Of a stretch of 64,000 nt of DNA, positions 12,319 through 20,510 are shown piece by piece. Each line of letters begins with the position of its first letter. The first letter of the stretch is position 1. Below the pieces are notes generated by a model that ran no database searches, had not been told where the DNA came from, and saw nothing but the letters and a program-made list of their open reading frames with translations. A program made the translations under genes and the position numbers. Location: the NCBI GenBank assembly GCA_014879535.1, contig JACSRX010000026.1, positions 1-64,000 on the forward strand, read 5' to 3'. The DNA is from Chthoniobacterales bacterium (GTDB lineage: Bacteria > Verrucomicrobiota > Verrucomicrobiia > Chthoniobacterales > JACTMZ01).

Positions 12319-13173
12319 CTACCGCGGGGATTCCGGGTCGATTTCCATCGAGAGATCGACGGCGCGGGCGGAGTGCGTGAGGGAGCCGACGGAGATGTGA
12401 TCGACGCCGGTTTCCGCGATGCCCCGGACGGTCTGCAGGTTCACGCCGCCGCTGGCTTCGAGGAGGATTTTTTTGCCGCCGCGGATTCGGACGGCCTCGC
12501 GCAGCTGGTCGTTCGTCATGTTGTCGAGGAGGATGATGTCCACCCCCCGCAGGCCGCAGAGCATGCGCACTTGGTCGAGCGTGTCGGCCTCGATCTCGAT
12601 CAGAATGCCGGGCTGCCTGCCATGCGCCTCCCTGATGGCGCGCTGGATGGCGTCGGCATCACCGGTCACCGCAAGGTGGTTGTCCTTGGCGAGCACGCGG
12701 TCGAACAAGCCGAAGCGGTGGTTGGTGCCGCCGCCGGCGCGGACGGCGAGCCGCTCGAACTCGCGGAGTCCGGGTGTGGTTTTGCGGGTGTCAAGGATGA
12801 CGGCCTTGGTGCCGGCCACGGCATCGACGAATTGGCGGGTGAGGGTGGCGATGCCGGAGAGTCGCTGCAGGAAATTCAGGGCGGTGCGTTCGGCGGCGAG
12901 GAGGGCGCGCGTGGGGCCCCGGGCGGTGAGGACGGGCTCGCCGGGCGAGACGGAGCTTCCATCGGCCGCGCCGGTTGTGACGACGATTCTTTCGTCGATC
13001 AGGAGGAAGACCTCCCTGGCCACTTCGCTGCCAGCGAGAACCAAGGGCTCCTTGGCGATGATGCGCGCCAGCGAATCGTGGTTCGCCGGGATGAAACACT
13101 CCGACGTGATGTCACCCGGGCCCAAGTCCTCGGCGAGAGCCCTTCGGACGGTTTCGCGTGCTTCAGGCGTCAT
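12319..13173 (-). CDS. nadC: Nicotinate-nucleotide diphosphorylase (quinolinate phosphoribosyltransferase)
   Basis: Converts quinolinate and PRPP to nicotinate mononucleotide in de novo NAD synthesis. The 284-residue product (starting MTPEARETVRRALAEDLGPG) carries DITSE, the TERTALNFLQRLSGIAT stretch read here as AERTALNFLQRLSGIAT, ILDTRKTTPGLR, the H-containing GGGTNHRFGLFDRVLAKDNH, and LLDNM. Length is typical (about 285). The start at 13173 overlaps the end of rnd by 11 bases, implying cotranscription in a nuoB-nuoC-rnd-nadC run. No nadA or nadB is present in the window. Confidence 0.96.
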   Translation of the reverse strand: MTPEARETVRRALAEDLGPGDITSECFIPANHDSLARIIAKEPLVLAGSEVAREVFLLIDERIVVTTGAADGSSVSPGEPVLTARGPTRALLAAERTALNFLQRLSGIATLTRQFVDAVAGTKAVILDTRKTTPGLREFERLAVRAGGGTNHRFGLFDRVLAKDNHLAVTGDADAIQRAIREAHGRQPGILIEIEADTLDQVRMLCGLRGVDIILLDNMTNDQLREAVRIRGGKKILLEASGGVNLQTVRGIAETGVDHISVGSLTHSARAVDLSMEIDPESPR

Positions 13174-14215
13174 TGCCGATCTCCAGCAACTCGTTCTGCC
13201 AAGGCAGCAGAACAACGCCATCGTGCTGGGCGACACACATCAGCGTCGAGCGCGAGGCGATGAGCGACGGGTCGATTTTGAGTTCGCCGGCGATGCGGTC
13301 GCGTTTCTGGCGCAGTTGCTCGAAAAGGCGGCAGGCGGAGCCGCTCGGCCTGGGTTTGCGCTCGCGCACAAAGACGGGCCACTCGGCTTCGGGCAGTTCG
13401 AGGGCGGTCCGCAGGGTCTCCTTCATGCGCGCATGGCGCGGCGGGGGCATTCGGTGGACCTGCACGGGCTTGCCGACCACGGCGTCGCGGGCGGCGTCGA
13501 GGAGGCGGTCGTTGGACATGACGTGGAAGGTGGGCCGGTTCCACGCCTCCGCCTCGGCTTCGCGCCAGTGCCAGAGGGCGCGGAGGACGGCGGCTTCGCG
13601 GGGGTGGAGTTTGCTGCTTCCGCTGATGCGCCATGCGTTCTCAACATCTCGCTCGCGGGGTTCGCGGGCGTTGCGGACCATGAGGTCGCGGGACTGGAGA
13701 TACCAATCCCACCGGCCGAGTTCGCGCAGGCGCGACTCGAGGATTTCGCCGAGCGGCAGGAGGTAGCGGACGTCGTTGAGCGCGTAGTCTTCCATCACCG
13801 GAGGGAGCGGGCGGCGCCCCCAGTTCGCGCGCTGGGAGGATTTGTTCAGCGTGACGCCGAAGAACTGCTGCACGAGGGCACCGTAGCCGATCTGCTCGAG
13901 TCCGAGGAAACGGGCGGCGATCGAGGTGTCGAAAATGTCGGCGGCATGGAAGGACCCGTGCCGGGCGAGCAGACGCAGGTCGTAATCGGCGCCGTGGATG
14001 ATGATGCGGTGGCGCGAGAGCGAGGCGTAGAGCGCGGACAGGTCGAGACCGGCGAGCGGGTCGATGAGCCAGCCGCCCTCGGGCGAGGAGATCTGCACGA
14101 GGCAGATTTTCTCACGGTAGCAATGGAGGCTGTCCGCCTCGGTATCGAGGCCGATGACCGGGTGGGGGGCGAGACGGGAGACGAAGTCCGCGAGCTGTTC
14201 CTGGGAGGAAATCAA
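13163..14215 (-). CDS. rnd: Ribonuclease D (DEDDy 3'-5' exonuclease with HRDC domain)
   Basis: Exoribonuclease trimming tRNA and other RNA 3' ends. The 350-residue product from a TTG at 14215 begins ISSQEQLADF after the initiator. DEDDy residues are visible in VIGLDTEADSL, HGADYDLRLLA and DYALNDVRYLLPL. A C-terminal HRDC-like helical domain begins around LHPREAAVLRALWHWRE. The TTG overlaps the nuoC stop as TTGA, which is why it is chosen: no ATG or GTG is found near the N-terminal strand. It is followed with overlap by nadC. Confidence 0.9.
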   Translation of the reverse strand: MISSQEQLADFVSRLAPHPVIGLDTEADSLHCYREKICLVQISSPEGGWLIDPLAGLDLSALYASLSRHRIIIHGADYDLRLLARHGSFHAADIFDTSIAARFLGLEQIGYGALVQQFFGVTLNKSSQRANWGRRPLPPVMEDYALNDVRYLLPLGEILESRLRELGRWDWYLQSRDLMVRNAREPRERDVENAWRISGSSKLHPREAAVLRALWHWREAEAEAWNRPTFHVMSNDRLLDAARDAVVGKPVQVHRMPPPRHARMKETLRTALELPEAEWPVFVRERKPRPSGSACRLFEQLRQKRDRIAGELKIDPSLIASRSTLMCVAQHDGVVLLPWQNELLEIGNDA

Positions 14216-14820
14216 GGTTCCGCGGTGAAAGTCCTCCGGGGCGGCGGATCGCCGGCGCGGCGGGCGCGCGGCTCGCGGACCTCGGTGTTTCCGGCAACCG
14301 GCGCGGTGACGAACGGGCCGCCGGCGAGCGGCGCGGGCTCGGTGAAAGCGACGTCGGGGACATCGCTGAATTTCCCCTCGAGGGGGAAGTCCTTGCGCAG
14401 GGGATGGTAGGGGTAGCCTTCCCACATGATGATCCGGCGGAGGTCGGGATGTCCGGCAAAGCGGATGCCCATCATGTCCCAGATCTCGCGTTCGTGCCAG
14501 TTGGCGCCGGGCCAGATGCTGCAGACGGTGTCCACGACCGGGTTTTCGGCCTCCGCGGTTGTCTTGAGGCGCAGATGGAGCCGGTGGGTGAGGGAATAAA
14601 GCTCGTAGACAAGCTCGTAGCGCGGGTCGTGTTCGAAGAGGTCGACGCTGGAGATGTCGAGGAGCAGGTCGAAGGCCAGTTCGTCGCGGCAGAATCTGCA
14701 CGCGGATGCGATGGAGTCCGGACGCAGTGCGAGTGTCCATTCACCTCGGAACTCGGAGCGGCCGGTCACGGCATCGCCGAACCGGGAGACAAGGGCGTCG
14801 GAGAGGTCTGCGTAGGTCAT
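14212..14820 (-). CDS. nuoC: NADH-quinone oxidoreductase subunit C
   Basis: 30-kDa-type subunit of the peripheral arm of respiratory complex I. The 202-residue protein contains the signature region WHEREIWDMMGIRFAGHPDLRRIIM and WEGYPYHPLRKDFP, which are diagnostic. It starts one base after the nuoB stop. Its C-terminus carries a Pro/Arg-rich tail (RARRAGDPPPRRTFTAEP) beyond the usual end. Downstream is rnd, not nuoD, which breaks the normal nuo order. Confidence 0.95.
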   Translation of the reverse strand: MTYADLSDALVSRFGDAVTGRSEFRGEWTLALRPDSIASACRFCRDELAFDLLLDISSVDLFEHDPRYELVYELYSLTHRLHLRLKTTAEAENPVVDTVCSIWPGANWHEREIWDMMGIRFAGHPDLRRIIMWEGYPYHPLRKDFPLEGKFSDVPDVAFTEPAPLAGGPFVTAPVAGNTEVREPRARRAGDPPPRRTFTAEP

Positions 14821-15342
14821 TCAGATCGAGGCGAGGAGTTCCTTCTTCTGCTCGAGGAACGAGGGCTCTCCCATGATTTTCTGCTGCAGGCGCATGAGGC
14901 CGTCGAGGAGGGCCTCCGGACGGGGCGGGCAGCCGGAGACATAGACGTCCACAGGGATGAGGTGGTCGATGCCCTGGAGCACGGCGTAGCTGCGATACAT
15001 GCCGCCGGACGAGGCGCAGGCGCCCATGGCGATGACCCACTTGGGATCGGCCATCTGGTCGTAGATGCGTTTGACGGCGAGGGCCATCTTGTAGGTGACC
15101 GTTCCGGCGACGATCATGACGTCCGACTGGCGCGGCGAGAAGCGCATGACCTCGGCGCCGAAGCGGGCGATGTCGAAGCGGGAGGCGCCGGCGGCCATGA
15201 GTTCGATGGCGCAGCAGGCGAGTCCCATGGGCATCGGCCAGAGCGAGTTGCTGCGCATCCAGTTGATGGCGGTGTCGAGCGTGGTGAAGATGATGTTGCC
15301 CTCGATCTTGGAATCGTATGCGTAGGGGCTGTGCTCGCTCAT
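14821..15342 (-). CDS. nuoB: NADH-quinone oxidoreductase subunit B
   Basis: Complex I subunit that holds the terminal 4Fe-4S cluster N2. The 173-residue protein shows the cluster ligands in [20 protein letters not shown] and [12 protein letters not shown]. It is immediately followed by nuoC. Upstream, instead of nuoA, there is a 43-base gap and then the M23 peptidase gene on the same strand. So nuoB and nuoC sit apart from the rest of the complex I genes, which must be elsewhere if the complex is complete. Confidence 0.96.
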   Translation of the reverse strand: MSEHSPYAYDSKIEGNIIFTTLDTAINWMRSNSLWPMPMGLACCAIELMAAGASRFDIARFGAEVMRFSPRQSDVMIVAGTVTYKMALAVKRIYDQMADPKWVIAMGACASSGGMYRSYAVLQGIDHLIPVDVYVSGCPPRPEALLDGLMRLQQKIMGEPSFLEQKKELLASI

Positions 15343-15385
15343 GCTCCGGGCAATTTAGGGGCGCGGTTTGTGCCTGACAAGCGCG

Positions 15386-16435
15386 TTACATTCCGCCGGC
15401 TGCCGGGGGCTCCGGTGCGGGATCCACGGAGAGCAACTGCATGAGCTTGTGTCCGCTGTCCCCGAGGCGTGGCTGTCCAGGGAGCCCGTCGAGGAGGGAA
15501 CGGGTGGCCTTGGCATGGGGAATTTTCGAGGGACGCACCCATTCCACGAGCGGTTCCCCGGTGCTCTCGGGGGACGACTCGATCGAGACGGGGAAGCCGG
15601 CGGATGTGAAAGAGACCAGCCAAGAGCGTGCGCCGGCGATGTCGCCCTGGACGAGCCACGGGTAGCGGCGGGGCAGCTGGAAGTGCGGGGAGTCGGGAAT
15701 GCGCACGCGGAAGAAGGTTTCCTGTCCGGAAACGAACTGCGGCAGCGTGAGCGACGGATTCCGCCGCTGCTGCAGGTAGAAATCCGCGACATCGAGCCCC
15801 ATGAGGTTCATCCCGTTGTAGATGCCGTGCTTGTTCGGCTGGGTGAAGTGCGTGTTGTGCCAATGCTCGTAGCCGTCGTTCCAAAGCACGGCGATTTCGA
15901 GGTGGAGGTGGGCGCGGCGCCGGTCGATGCCCGCCCCGGTGTGGCCGAGACGGCCGATCCTTTCCCCGCGTTGCACCTGCCGCCCGGGCACGACGTCCAC
16001 TTCGGCGAGGTGGGCGTAGATCGAGAAGACGGGCGTGTTCTCGACGGTGTGTTCCACCACGACGTATTTGCCGTAGTTCGAGTCGCGGGGTTCGTGGCTT
16101 GCATGCACGACCTTTCCGCCCTCGATCGCGCGCACGTCGTCCAAGGGTTCGCCCGCGGCATCCCGTCGGACGGGGCGGATGTCGATACCCTCGTGGAATT
16201 TCGTGAGCACGATTCTGCCGCCGAGACGCTCCGGGCCGCGGCTGAACCCGTAGGTTCCGCCGTCCCAGGGGAAAGTCTTTCGCCCCTCGAAATCGCGGTC
16301 CGTGAACATGTAGAAATCATCCGACTTCCCGCGGAACAGGGCTTCATTGTCCGTGGGGAGCACGGGGGAGAAGGCGCCGACCGGGGGGGCGAGGGAAAGG
16401 AAAATGGCGGCAAGCAGCGGCGCCGGACGGATCAT
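15386..16435 (-). CDS. Exported M23-family (LytM-type) peptidase
   Basis: Likely periplasmic or surface zinc endopeptidase acting on peptidoglycan cross-links, or a related protease. The 349-residue protein has a signal peptide (MIRPAPLLAAIFLSLAPPVGA). The M23 core shows zinc ligands in KFHEGIDI (H, D) and AHLHLEI (HxH), with the GKYVVVEH and YAHL strands and QRGERIGRLG. A C-terminal extension of about 130 residues is not recognised. The ATG overlaps the stop of the upstream small exported protein as ATGA, indicating translational coupling. Confidence 0.87.
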   Translation of the reverse strand: MIRPAPLLAAIFLSLAPPVGAFSPVLPTDNEALFRGKSDDFYMFTDRDFEGRKTFPWDGGTYGFSRGPERLGGRIVLTKFHEGIDIRPVRRDAAGEPLDDVRAIEGGKVVHASHEPRDSNYGKYVVVEHTVENTPVFSIYAHLAEVDVVPGRQVQRGERIGRLGHTGAGIDRRRAHLHLEIAVLWNDGYEHWHNTHFTQPNKHGIYNGMNLMGLDVADFYLQQRRNPSLTLPQFVSGQETFFRVRIPDSPHFQLPRRYPWLVQGDIAGARSWLVSFTSAGFPVSIESSPESTGEPLVEWVRPSKIPHAKATRSLLDGLPGQPRLGDSGHKLMQLLSVDPAPEPPAAGGM

Positions 16436-16911
16436 CGGCGCTTCGGCTTCTTGGAGTTGTCCTGTCCCATCACCGGGAAGACGGTCGAGAGGAAGGCGAC
16501 ATCCTCGTCCGTGAGACCGCGCGGGATGCGGAAGATCCCGTCATCAACCGGGCGGTCCACCATGAGGTTGGCGACCTGGACACCGTTGAGGATCACGACA
16601 AGGGTGCTGCCGTGGCTGGTCATGGTGTGCTGCTTGAGCAACTGCGTGCCGTGGAGGTCGAGCTTGAAATAGACACCGTGGGTTCCGTCCCCGGCGGGGA
16701 AGGGGAAGATGGAGGTCACCTCGCGGTCGGTGACCAACGGAAGTCGCTGGAGATAGACCGGGGTGCCGTTCAGGAGGGTTGAGGGGATGGCGAAAGTCGG
16801 CGCCTCGTCCTTGGAGCCGAGCGTGTGCACGCGGAGATCGAGGACGGGCTTCTTCGCCCCACCCAGACAGAGGATGGCGGCGGCGATGGCGGCGAGGCGG
16901 AGGTAGTGCAT
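16432..16911 (-). CDS. Small exported protein with a SecDF P1-head-like domain
   Basis: A 159-residue protein beginning MHYLRLAAIAAAILCLGGA, a signal peptide. The mature part reads like the head of the SecD periplasmic P1 domain: GVYFKLDLHG, then a T followed by STLVVILNGVQVANLMVDRPV, then GIFRIPRGLTDEDVAFL. In SecD the equivalent pattern is strand, helix, DG-type strand, then an eeA helix. There are no membrane segments beyond the signal, so it cannot be a translocase. The AGGTGG before the ATG may act as a ribosome site. Coupled by ATGA to the M23 peptidase. The domain assignment is my inference by pattern. Confidence 0.7.
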   Translation of the reverse strand: MHYLRLAAIAAAILCLGGAKKPVLDLRVHTLGSKDEAPTFAIPSTLLNGTPVYLQRLPLVTDREVTSIFPFPAGDGTHGVYFKLDLHGTQLLKQHTMTSHGSTLVVILNGVQVANLMVDRPVDDGIFRIPRGLTDEDVAFLSTVFPVMGQDNSKKPKRR

Positions 16912-16918
16912 GCCGCCA

Positions 16919-16969
16919 CCTAAACCACGGCGGCGGGGAATTGCAACCGCGGCGCGAACAGGCTTAACT
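16919..16969. promoter_or_regulatory. Divergent promoters sharing a palindromic -35 hexamer
   Basis: The self-complementary hexamer TTGCAA (16941-16946) can serve as -35 in both directions. To the right a 17-base spacer leads to TTAACT (16964-16969), 6 bases before the ATG at 16976. To the left a 16-base spacer leads to TTTAGG (16924-16919), 7 bases before the ATG at 16911. The -10 boxes are weak (3 of 6 each). Confidence 0.35.
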
Positions 16970-16975
16970 CGGCGC

Positions 16976-17491
16976 ATGCCATTCCCTCTCCGCCGCTTGT
17001 TGCCCGTGGCTCTCCTGCTTTCCGCCTGCGTGGCGCCGCGCGAAGGGGCGGAGGACACATGGGCGCACCGCGCGTCGGATTTCGTCAGCCCGCTGGTTCC
17101 GGAGGCCCTGAAGCCCGGTCCTCGCGAACCGGATCTGAAGGCGACGGTCCGCGTTGAGCCCGCGGAGTTCGCCGTGGCGGAGCGCCGCGAGGTGCGTGTC
17201 ATTTTCACCATTCAGAACACGACCAAGAGGCCCGAACGGCTTGAGTTCCCGACCTCGCAGCGGATCGAGCTCACGGTGCGTGCGCCCGACGGAAAAAAGA
17301 TCTTCCTGTGGTCCGAGGACCGGCTTTTCGAGGCCAAGCCGGCCATCGTTGTGATCAATCCGCGCGAGCGCATCGAGTATGATGCCGCGGTGCCGACAAG
17401 GGACATGAAGGCCGGTGAGGCCCATGCCGCGGAGGTGGTTCTGGTGGGGCGTCCGGAGATCGCCGCGGTCGTGCAGATCAAGCCCCTTTGA
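16976..17491 (+). CDS. Lipoprotein with BsuPI-like domain
   Basis: A 171-residue predicted lipoprotein: MPFPLRRLLPVALLLSAC ends in a lipobox. The mature part matches the pattern of the BsuPI family (named from a Bacillus intracellular proteinase inhibitor): VRVIFTIQNTTKRPERLEFP, a RIELTVRAPDGKKIFLWSED strand pair, and INPRERIEYDA near the end, an immunoglobulin-like beta sandwich. Most bacterial members have no proven inhibitor activity. It is divergent from the SecDF-like gene and followed 62 bases later by an L,D-transpeptidase lipoprotein on the same strand. Confidence 0.72.
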   Translation: MPFPLRRLLPVALLLSACVAPREGAEDTWAHRASDFVSPLVPEALKPGPREPDLKATVRVEPAEFAVAERREVRVIFTIQNTTKRPERLEFPTSQRIELTVRAPDGKKIFLWSEDRLFEAKPAIVVINPRERIEYDAAVPTRDMKAGEAHAAEVVLVGRPEIAAVVQIKPL

Positions 17492-17513
17492 CGGCGGGGA
17501 GCGGCATTTCGGT

Positions 17514-17542
17514 TTGACGCATGGCGGTGTGCAGCCTTTATT
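17514..17542 (+). promoter_or_regulatory. Candidate sigma-70 promoter of the L,D-transpeptidase gene
   Basis: TTGACG (17514-17519), a 17-base spacer, and TTTATT (17537-17542), each 4-5 of 6 to consensus. The -10 box ends 11 bases before the ATG at 17554, leaving at most a few bases of leader. The spacing supports the start chosen for that gene. Confidence 0.5.
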
Positions 17543-17553
17543 TTTCCGCAGCC

Positions 17554-18162
17554 ATGAGCCACTTCACGCGTTTCGCTTTCTGCCTCGGACTGGCGGCGCT
17601 GGCCGGGTGTTCCACCTATGATCGGCGACTGACCAGTTCAAGCACGCAGTATCTCACACCCGGGGGCACCGTTGTGACCAAGCCCTCAAACGTGGGCTTC
17701 ACGGACACGGTGTCCTATTGGGACGGTGACGGGGTGGCGGGGAGCCCGGCGATCACAATCGATCTGCGGGAGCAGAAGGCATTTTTCTACAAGGGAGGGC
17801 GCTTGGTCGGGGTTTCCATGATTTCTTCCGGGCGGGAGGGCTACTCGACGCCTTCCGGCAGCTTCAAGATCACCCAGAAGAACAAGGACCATGTCTCCAA
17901 CCTCTACGGCGACTATGTGGACGGCGCCGGCAATGTCGTGGTGGCCAATGTCGGGGTGAACAAGGATCCGAGGCCGGCGGGAACACAATTCCGCGGGGCG
18001 CCGATGCCGTATTTCATGCGCATCCACGGCGGTGTCGGCATGCATGCCGGGTTTTTGCCCGGGTTCCCGGCCTCGCACGGCTGCATCCGCATGCCCGAGC
18101 GGATGGCGCAGATTTTCTTCGCCAACGTGTCGCATGGCACGCCGGTGCGCGTGGTGAATTGA
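17554..18162 (+). CDS. L,D-transpeptidase (YkuD domain) lipoprotein
   Basis: Periplasmic enzyme that forms 3-3 peptidoglycan cross-links or attaches proteins to the wall. The 202-residue product starts MSHFTRFAFCLGLAALAGCS, a lipoprotein signal. The YkuD domain runs from about residue 65 (AITIDLREQKAFFY) to the catalytic motif SHGCIRMP near the end, with the H and nucleophilic C in place, and PSGSFKI and FMRIHGG upstream. An ATG 33 bases earlier would put the start inside the promoter. Neighbouring envelope genes (M23 peptidase, BsuPI lipoprotein) suggest a cell-wall group. Confidence 0.9.
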   Translation: MSHFTRFAFCLGLAALAGCSTYDRRLTSSSTQYLTPGGTVVTKPSNVGFTDTVSYWDGDGVAGSPAITIDLREQKAFFYKGGRLVGVSMISSGREGYSTPSGSFKITQKNKDHVSNLYGDYVDGAGNVVVANVGVNKDPRPAGTQFRGAPMPYFMRIHGGVGMHAGFLPGFPASHGCIRMPERMAQIFFANVSHGTPVRVVN

Positions 18163-18177
18163 TCCGCGCTGCGCGCC

Positions 18178-19071
18178 TTATGCCCTTGGGTGGGCTTGGT
18201 CGTAGGCCTTTTTGAGCCTTTCCGTCGTCACGTGGGTGTAGATCTGCGTGGTGGAGAGACTGGCATGTCCGAGAAGGCTCTGGACGCTGCGGAGGTCGGC
18301 GCCGGCATCCAAGAGGTGGGTGGCGAAGCTGTGGCGCAGTTTGTGCGGGCTCGCCGGGACGGGGATTTCGGCCAGCCGCAGGTATTTTTTGACCAGGGTC
18401 CAGATGGAAGAGGTGCCGATGCGTTTGCGCAGTTTGCTGAGGAAGAGCGGGCCGGCCCCGACCCGCGCCCGCCGGCGGTATTCCTGGATGGCGCGCAGGG
18501 CGGGTTCCCCGACGGGCACCACGCGTTCCCTCGAGCCTTTGCCGAGCACGCGGACGGTTTCGTTGTAGGGGTCGATGTCACGGACATCGAGGGCGGCCAA
18601 CTCGGCCAGCCGCAGCCCGCTGGAATAGAACAATTCGAGGATCGCGGCATCGCGCCACGGCATCCATTGCGGGGCCTGTTTTCCGTGTTCCGCTTCGTGC
18701 GGGGCGCGCAACAGGGCATCGATCTGTTTGGTGGTCAGGAAAACCGGCAGCCTTTTCTCGGCCTTCGGCAGCGAGACGGCGAGAAGCGGGTTCACCGTCA
18801 TGCCGTGGCGCTCGCACACGAACCGGTAGAAGCTGCGCAGCGCGGCAAACTCAAGCCGGATGGTTGCGCGGGACCGGTTCCGCTTCATCAGCGCAAAAAG
18901 ATAAGACCGGAAATCATCGGGTCCCGCTTGGCGCCAGGATTTGCCGTTGAAAAACGAGGACGCCGCCGCCAGGGCGCGCCGGTAATTCTCCACCGTGCGC
19001 GGTGACGCGTTGCGCTCGTTGCGAAGGCAGTTCAGATACGCTCGGGCGAGCGGATCGTCGGGCGCGGACAT
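18178..19071 (-). CDS. xerC: Tyrosine recombinase XerC/XerD type
   Basis: Site-specific recombinase resolving chromosome dimers at dif. The 297 residues match XerC/D length. An N-terminal SAM-like domain (YLNCLRNERNASPRTVENYRR) precedes the catalytic domain with R in SSGLRLAEL, K in LGKGSRERVVPV, H-x-x-R in HKLRHSFATHLLDAG, H in LLGHASLSTT and the nucleophile Y in TQIYTHV. It is not next to phage or transposon genes, so a housekeeping role is likely. XerC versus XerD cannot be settled from one gene. Confidence 0.9.
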   Translation of the reverse strand: MSAPDDPLARAYLNCLRNERNASPRTVENYRRALAAASSFFNGKSWRQAGPDDFRSYLFALMKRNRSRATIRLEFAALRSFYRFVCERHGMTVNPLLAVSLPKAEKRLPVFLTTKQIDALLRAPHEAEHGKQAPQWMPWRDAAILELFYSSGLRLAELAALDVRDIDPYNETVRVLGKGSRERVVPVGEPALRAIQEYRRRARVGAGPLFLSKLRKRIGTSSIWTLVKKYLRLAEIPVPASPHKLRHSFATHLLDAGADLRSVQSLLGHASLSTTQIYTHVTTERLKKAYDQAHPRA

Positions 19072-19126
19072 GCCTGAGATCTATCAGGGATGCCCCTGCG
19101 GTGCACGGCCGGAACCTCGGCGACGG

Positions 19127-20443
19127 TCAGGCCTTGCGCCCGAAGGGTTCTCCGAGGGGAGGCTGCGAGGTGGCGCCGACCTCACCTTCGCGGGCGGTGG
19201 CGCGCTCGAAGCGCAGCACGGCGCGCCGGGTTTCCACGCCGTCCGGGGACGTGGCCACGATGGGGATCTCGAATTCCCCGTCGGGAAGGACGAAATGGTA
19301 TCGGAACGATCCGTCCGGCCGCAGGGCGACCGGTTTGCCGTCGATCATCACCTTGGCCTCCGGATGGGTGCCGCCGTAGAAGATCACCTCGGCATTGACG
19401 TGCATGAAGAATCCGCGCGGAGCGGAGCGCCAACTGGAGAGCCAGCTGCTCTCGCCGCCACGGCCGGCGAGCGCGAACGATGACCAGCTTGAGAGTGCCG
19501 ATTCCCACGAGGCGCTGGCGGCGCCCCATGATGCTCCGCCGCTCCAAGAGGCGCTCTCCCAAGAGGCTCCGAGCAGGCCGAAGAGTGCGAGGAATCCGCT
19601 GGAAAATCCGCCGGGTGCCGCGGCCCAAGAGGCTCCCCCCGCTCCCCACGAGCTCGGGGCGAAACCTCCCGAGAACAAACTCGCTCCGGGAGAACTGAGC
19701 AGGCGTCCGAGGTCGCCGGAAGTGAGGGAACCCAGCTCGGTGCCCATCAGGGCGTCGAGGGCGATGCGGTGGGAGGACCCGAGTTTTCCGAGTTGCAGGT
19801 CGCCACGCTGTTGCAGTCGGGCCAAGGCGGCGGCGAGGCTTTCCCCCTCGCGCATCTCCCCGCGCAGCCGTTCCACCAGTTGCTGGAACGTCACATGGAA
19901 CGGCATGTTGGCGAAGACGGGCTCGTCCATTCCCGCCAGTGAATCGCGCGGGGTCAGCACGGTGCCCGAGCGTGTGAGCACCTTCCATTGGCCCGACTGG
20001 TAGGTGCCCAGTTCGACGTAGTAGTCCGCGTCCGCCTCGCGCACGGAGACATACCAGCTGTTGGTCTCCGCAGGCACGGCGGCTTCGCCCTCGATTTGTC
20101 CGGTGCGCTGGCGTCCGTGGCGCAGGAAGACCGGGCCTCCGACACCGGTCGTGAGGGTGTAATCCCAATAACAGAAAAGCCAGTAGGGTTCCTGGGCGAC
20201 CACGAAGATGCGTTCCTCACCGTAGCTGCGGGGCAGTTCGCCGAGGTTGTCCACGTCGGACGGTGCCGGCTTGGCGCGGCGCGTTGCGGGTTTGCGTCCC
20301 TTGGCGGGACGGGCCACCTCGAATTTGTGCACATCCTCGGCAACCGCGGTCTTGGCCGGGGATTTGCGCGCGGTCTTTTTCGGTGCCGCGGCTTTGGTTT
20401 TGCGTTTCGTGGACTTCGCGGCGGATGCGGACGATTTTTTCAT
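19127..20443 (-). CDS. DUF4912 protein with lysine-rich head and Ser-Trp repeat region
   Basis: A 438-residue protein in three parts. Residues 1-60 are Lys/Ala/Pro rich (KSTKRKTKAAAPKKTARKS), like histone H1 or AlgP tails. Residues about 65-190 carry the DUF4912 pattern: YGEERIFVVAQEPYWLFCYWDY, then a strand with WYVSVREADADYYVELGTY. Residues about 250-355 are a low-complexity stretch with repeated SW and ASW units (ASWESASWSGG). The last part (INAEVIFYGGTHPEAKVMIDGK-like, read VNAEVIFYGG) looks like an Ig/glycogen-recognition fold. DUF4912 proteins of this form are common in Verrucomicrobiota. Function is unknown. Confidence 0.82.
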   Translation of the reverse strand: MKKSSASAAKSTKRKTKAAAPKKTARKSPAKTAVAEDVHKFEVARPAKGRKPATRRAKPAPSDVDNLGELPRSYGEERIFVVAQEPYWLFCYWDYTLTTGVGGPVFLRHGRQRTGQIEGEAAVPAETNSWYVSVREADADYYVELGTYQSGQWKVLTRSGTVLTPRDSLAGMDEPVFANMPFHVTFQQLVERLRGEMREGESLAAALARLQQRGDLQLGKLGSSHRIALDALMGTELGSLTSGDLGRLLSSPGASLFSGGFAPSSWGAGGASWAAAPGGFSSGFLALFGLLGASWESASWSGGASWGAASASWESALSSWSSFALAGRGGESSWLSSWRSAPRGFFMHVNAEVIFYGGTHPEAKVMIDGKPVALRPDGSFRYHFVLPDGEFEIPIVATSPDGVETRRAVLRFERATAREGEVGATSQPPLGEPFGRKA

Positions 20444-20510
20444 GGCATGATCCGCGGGCGACCGCGGCCAAGCGCGGAAGCATTTGCGGGTCCGGATGTG
20501 TTGTAAAGAA

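Noticed and set aside
12283..14410. Long plus-strand open frames opposite nadC and rnd
   Set aside because: Antisense shadows of genes with clear catalytic motifs on the minus strand.
13163..14740. RNase D as a 525-residue protein starting at 14740
   Set aside because: The first 175 residues lie in the wrong frame over nuoC and are Arg/Pro-rich noise; the TTG at 14215 fits the domain start.
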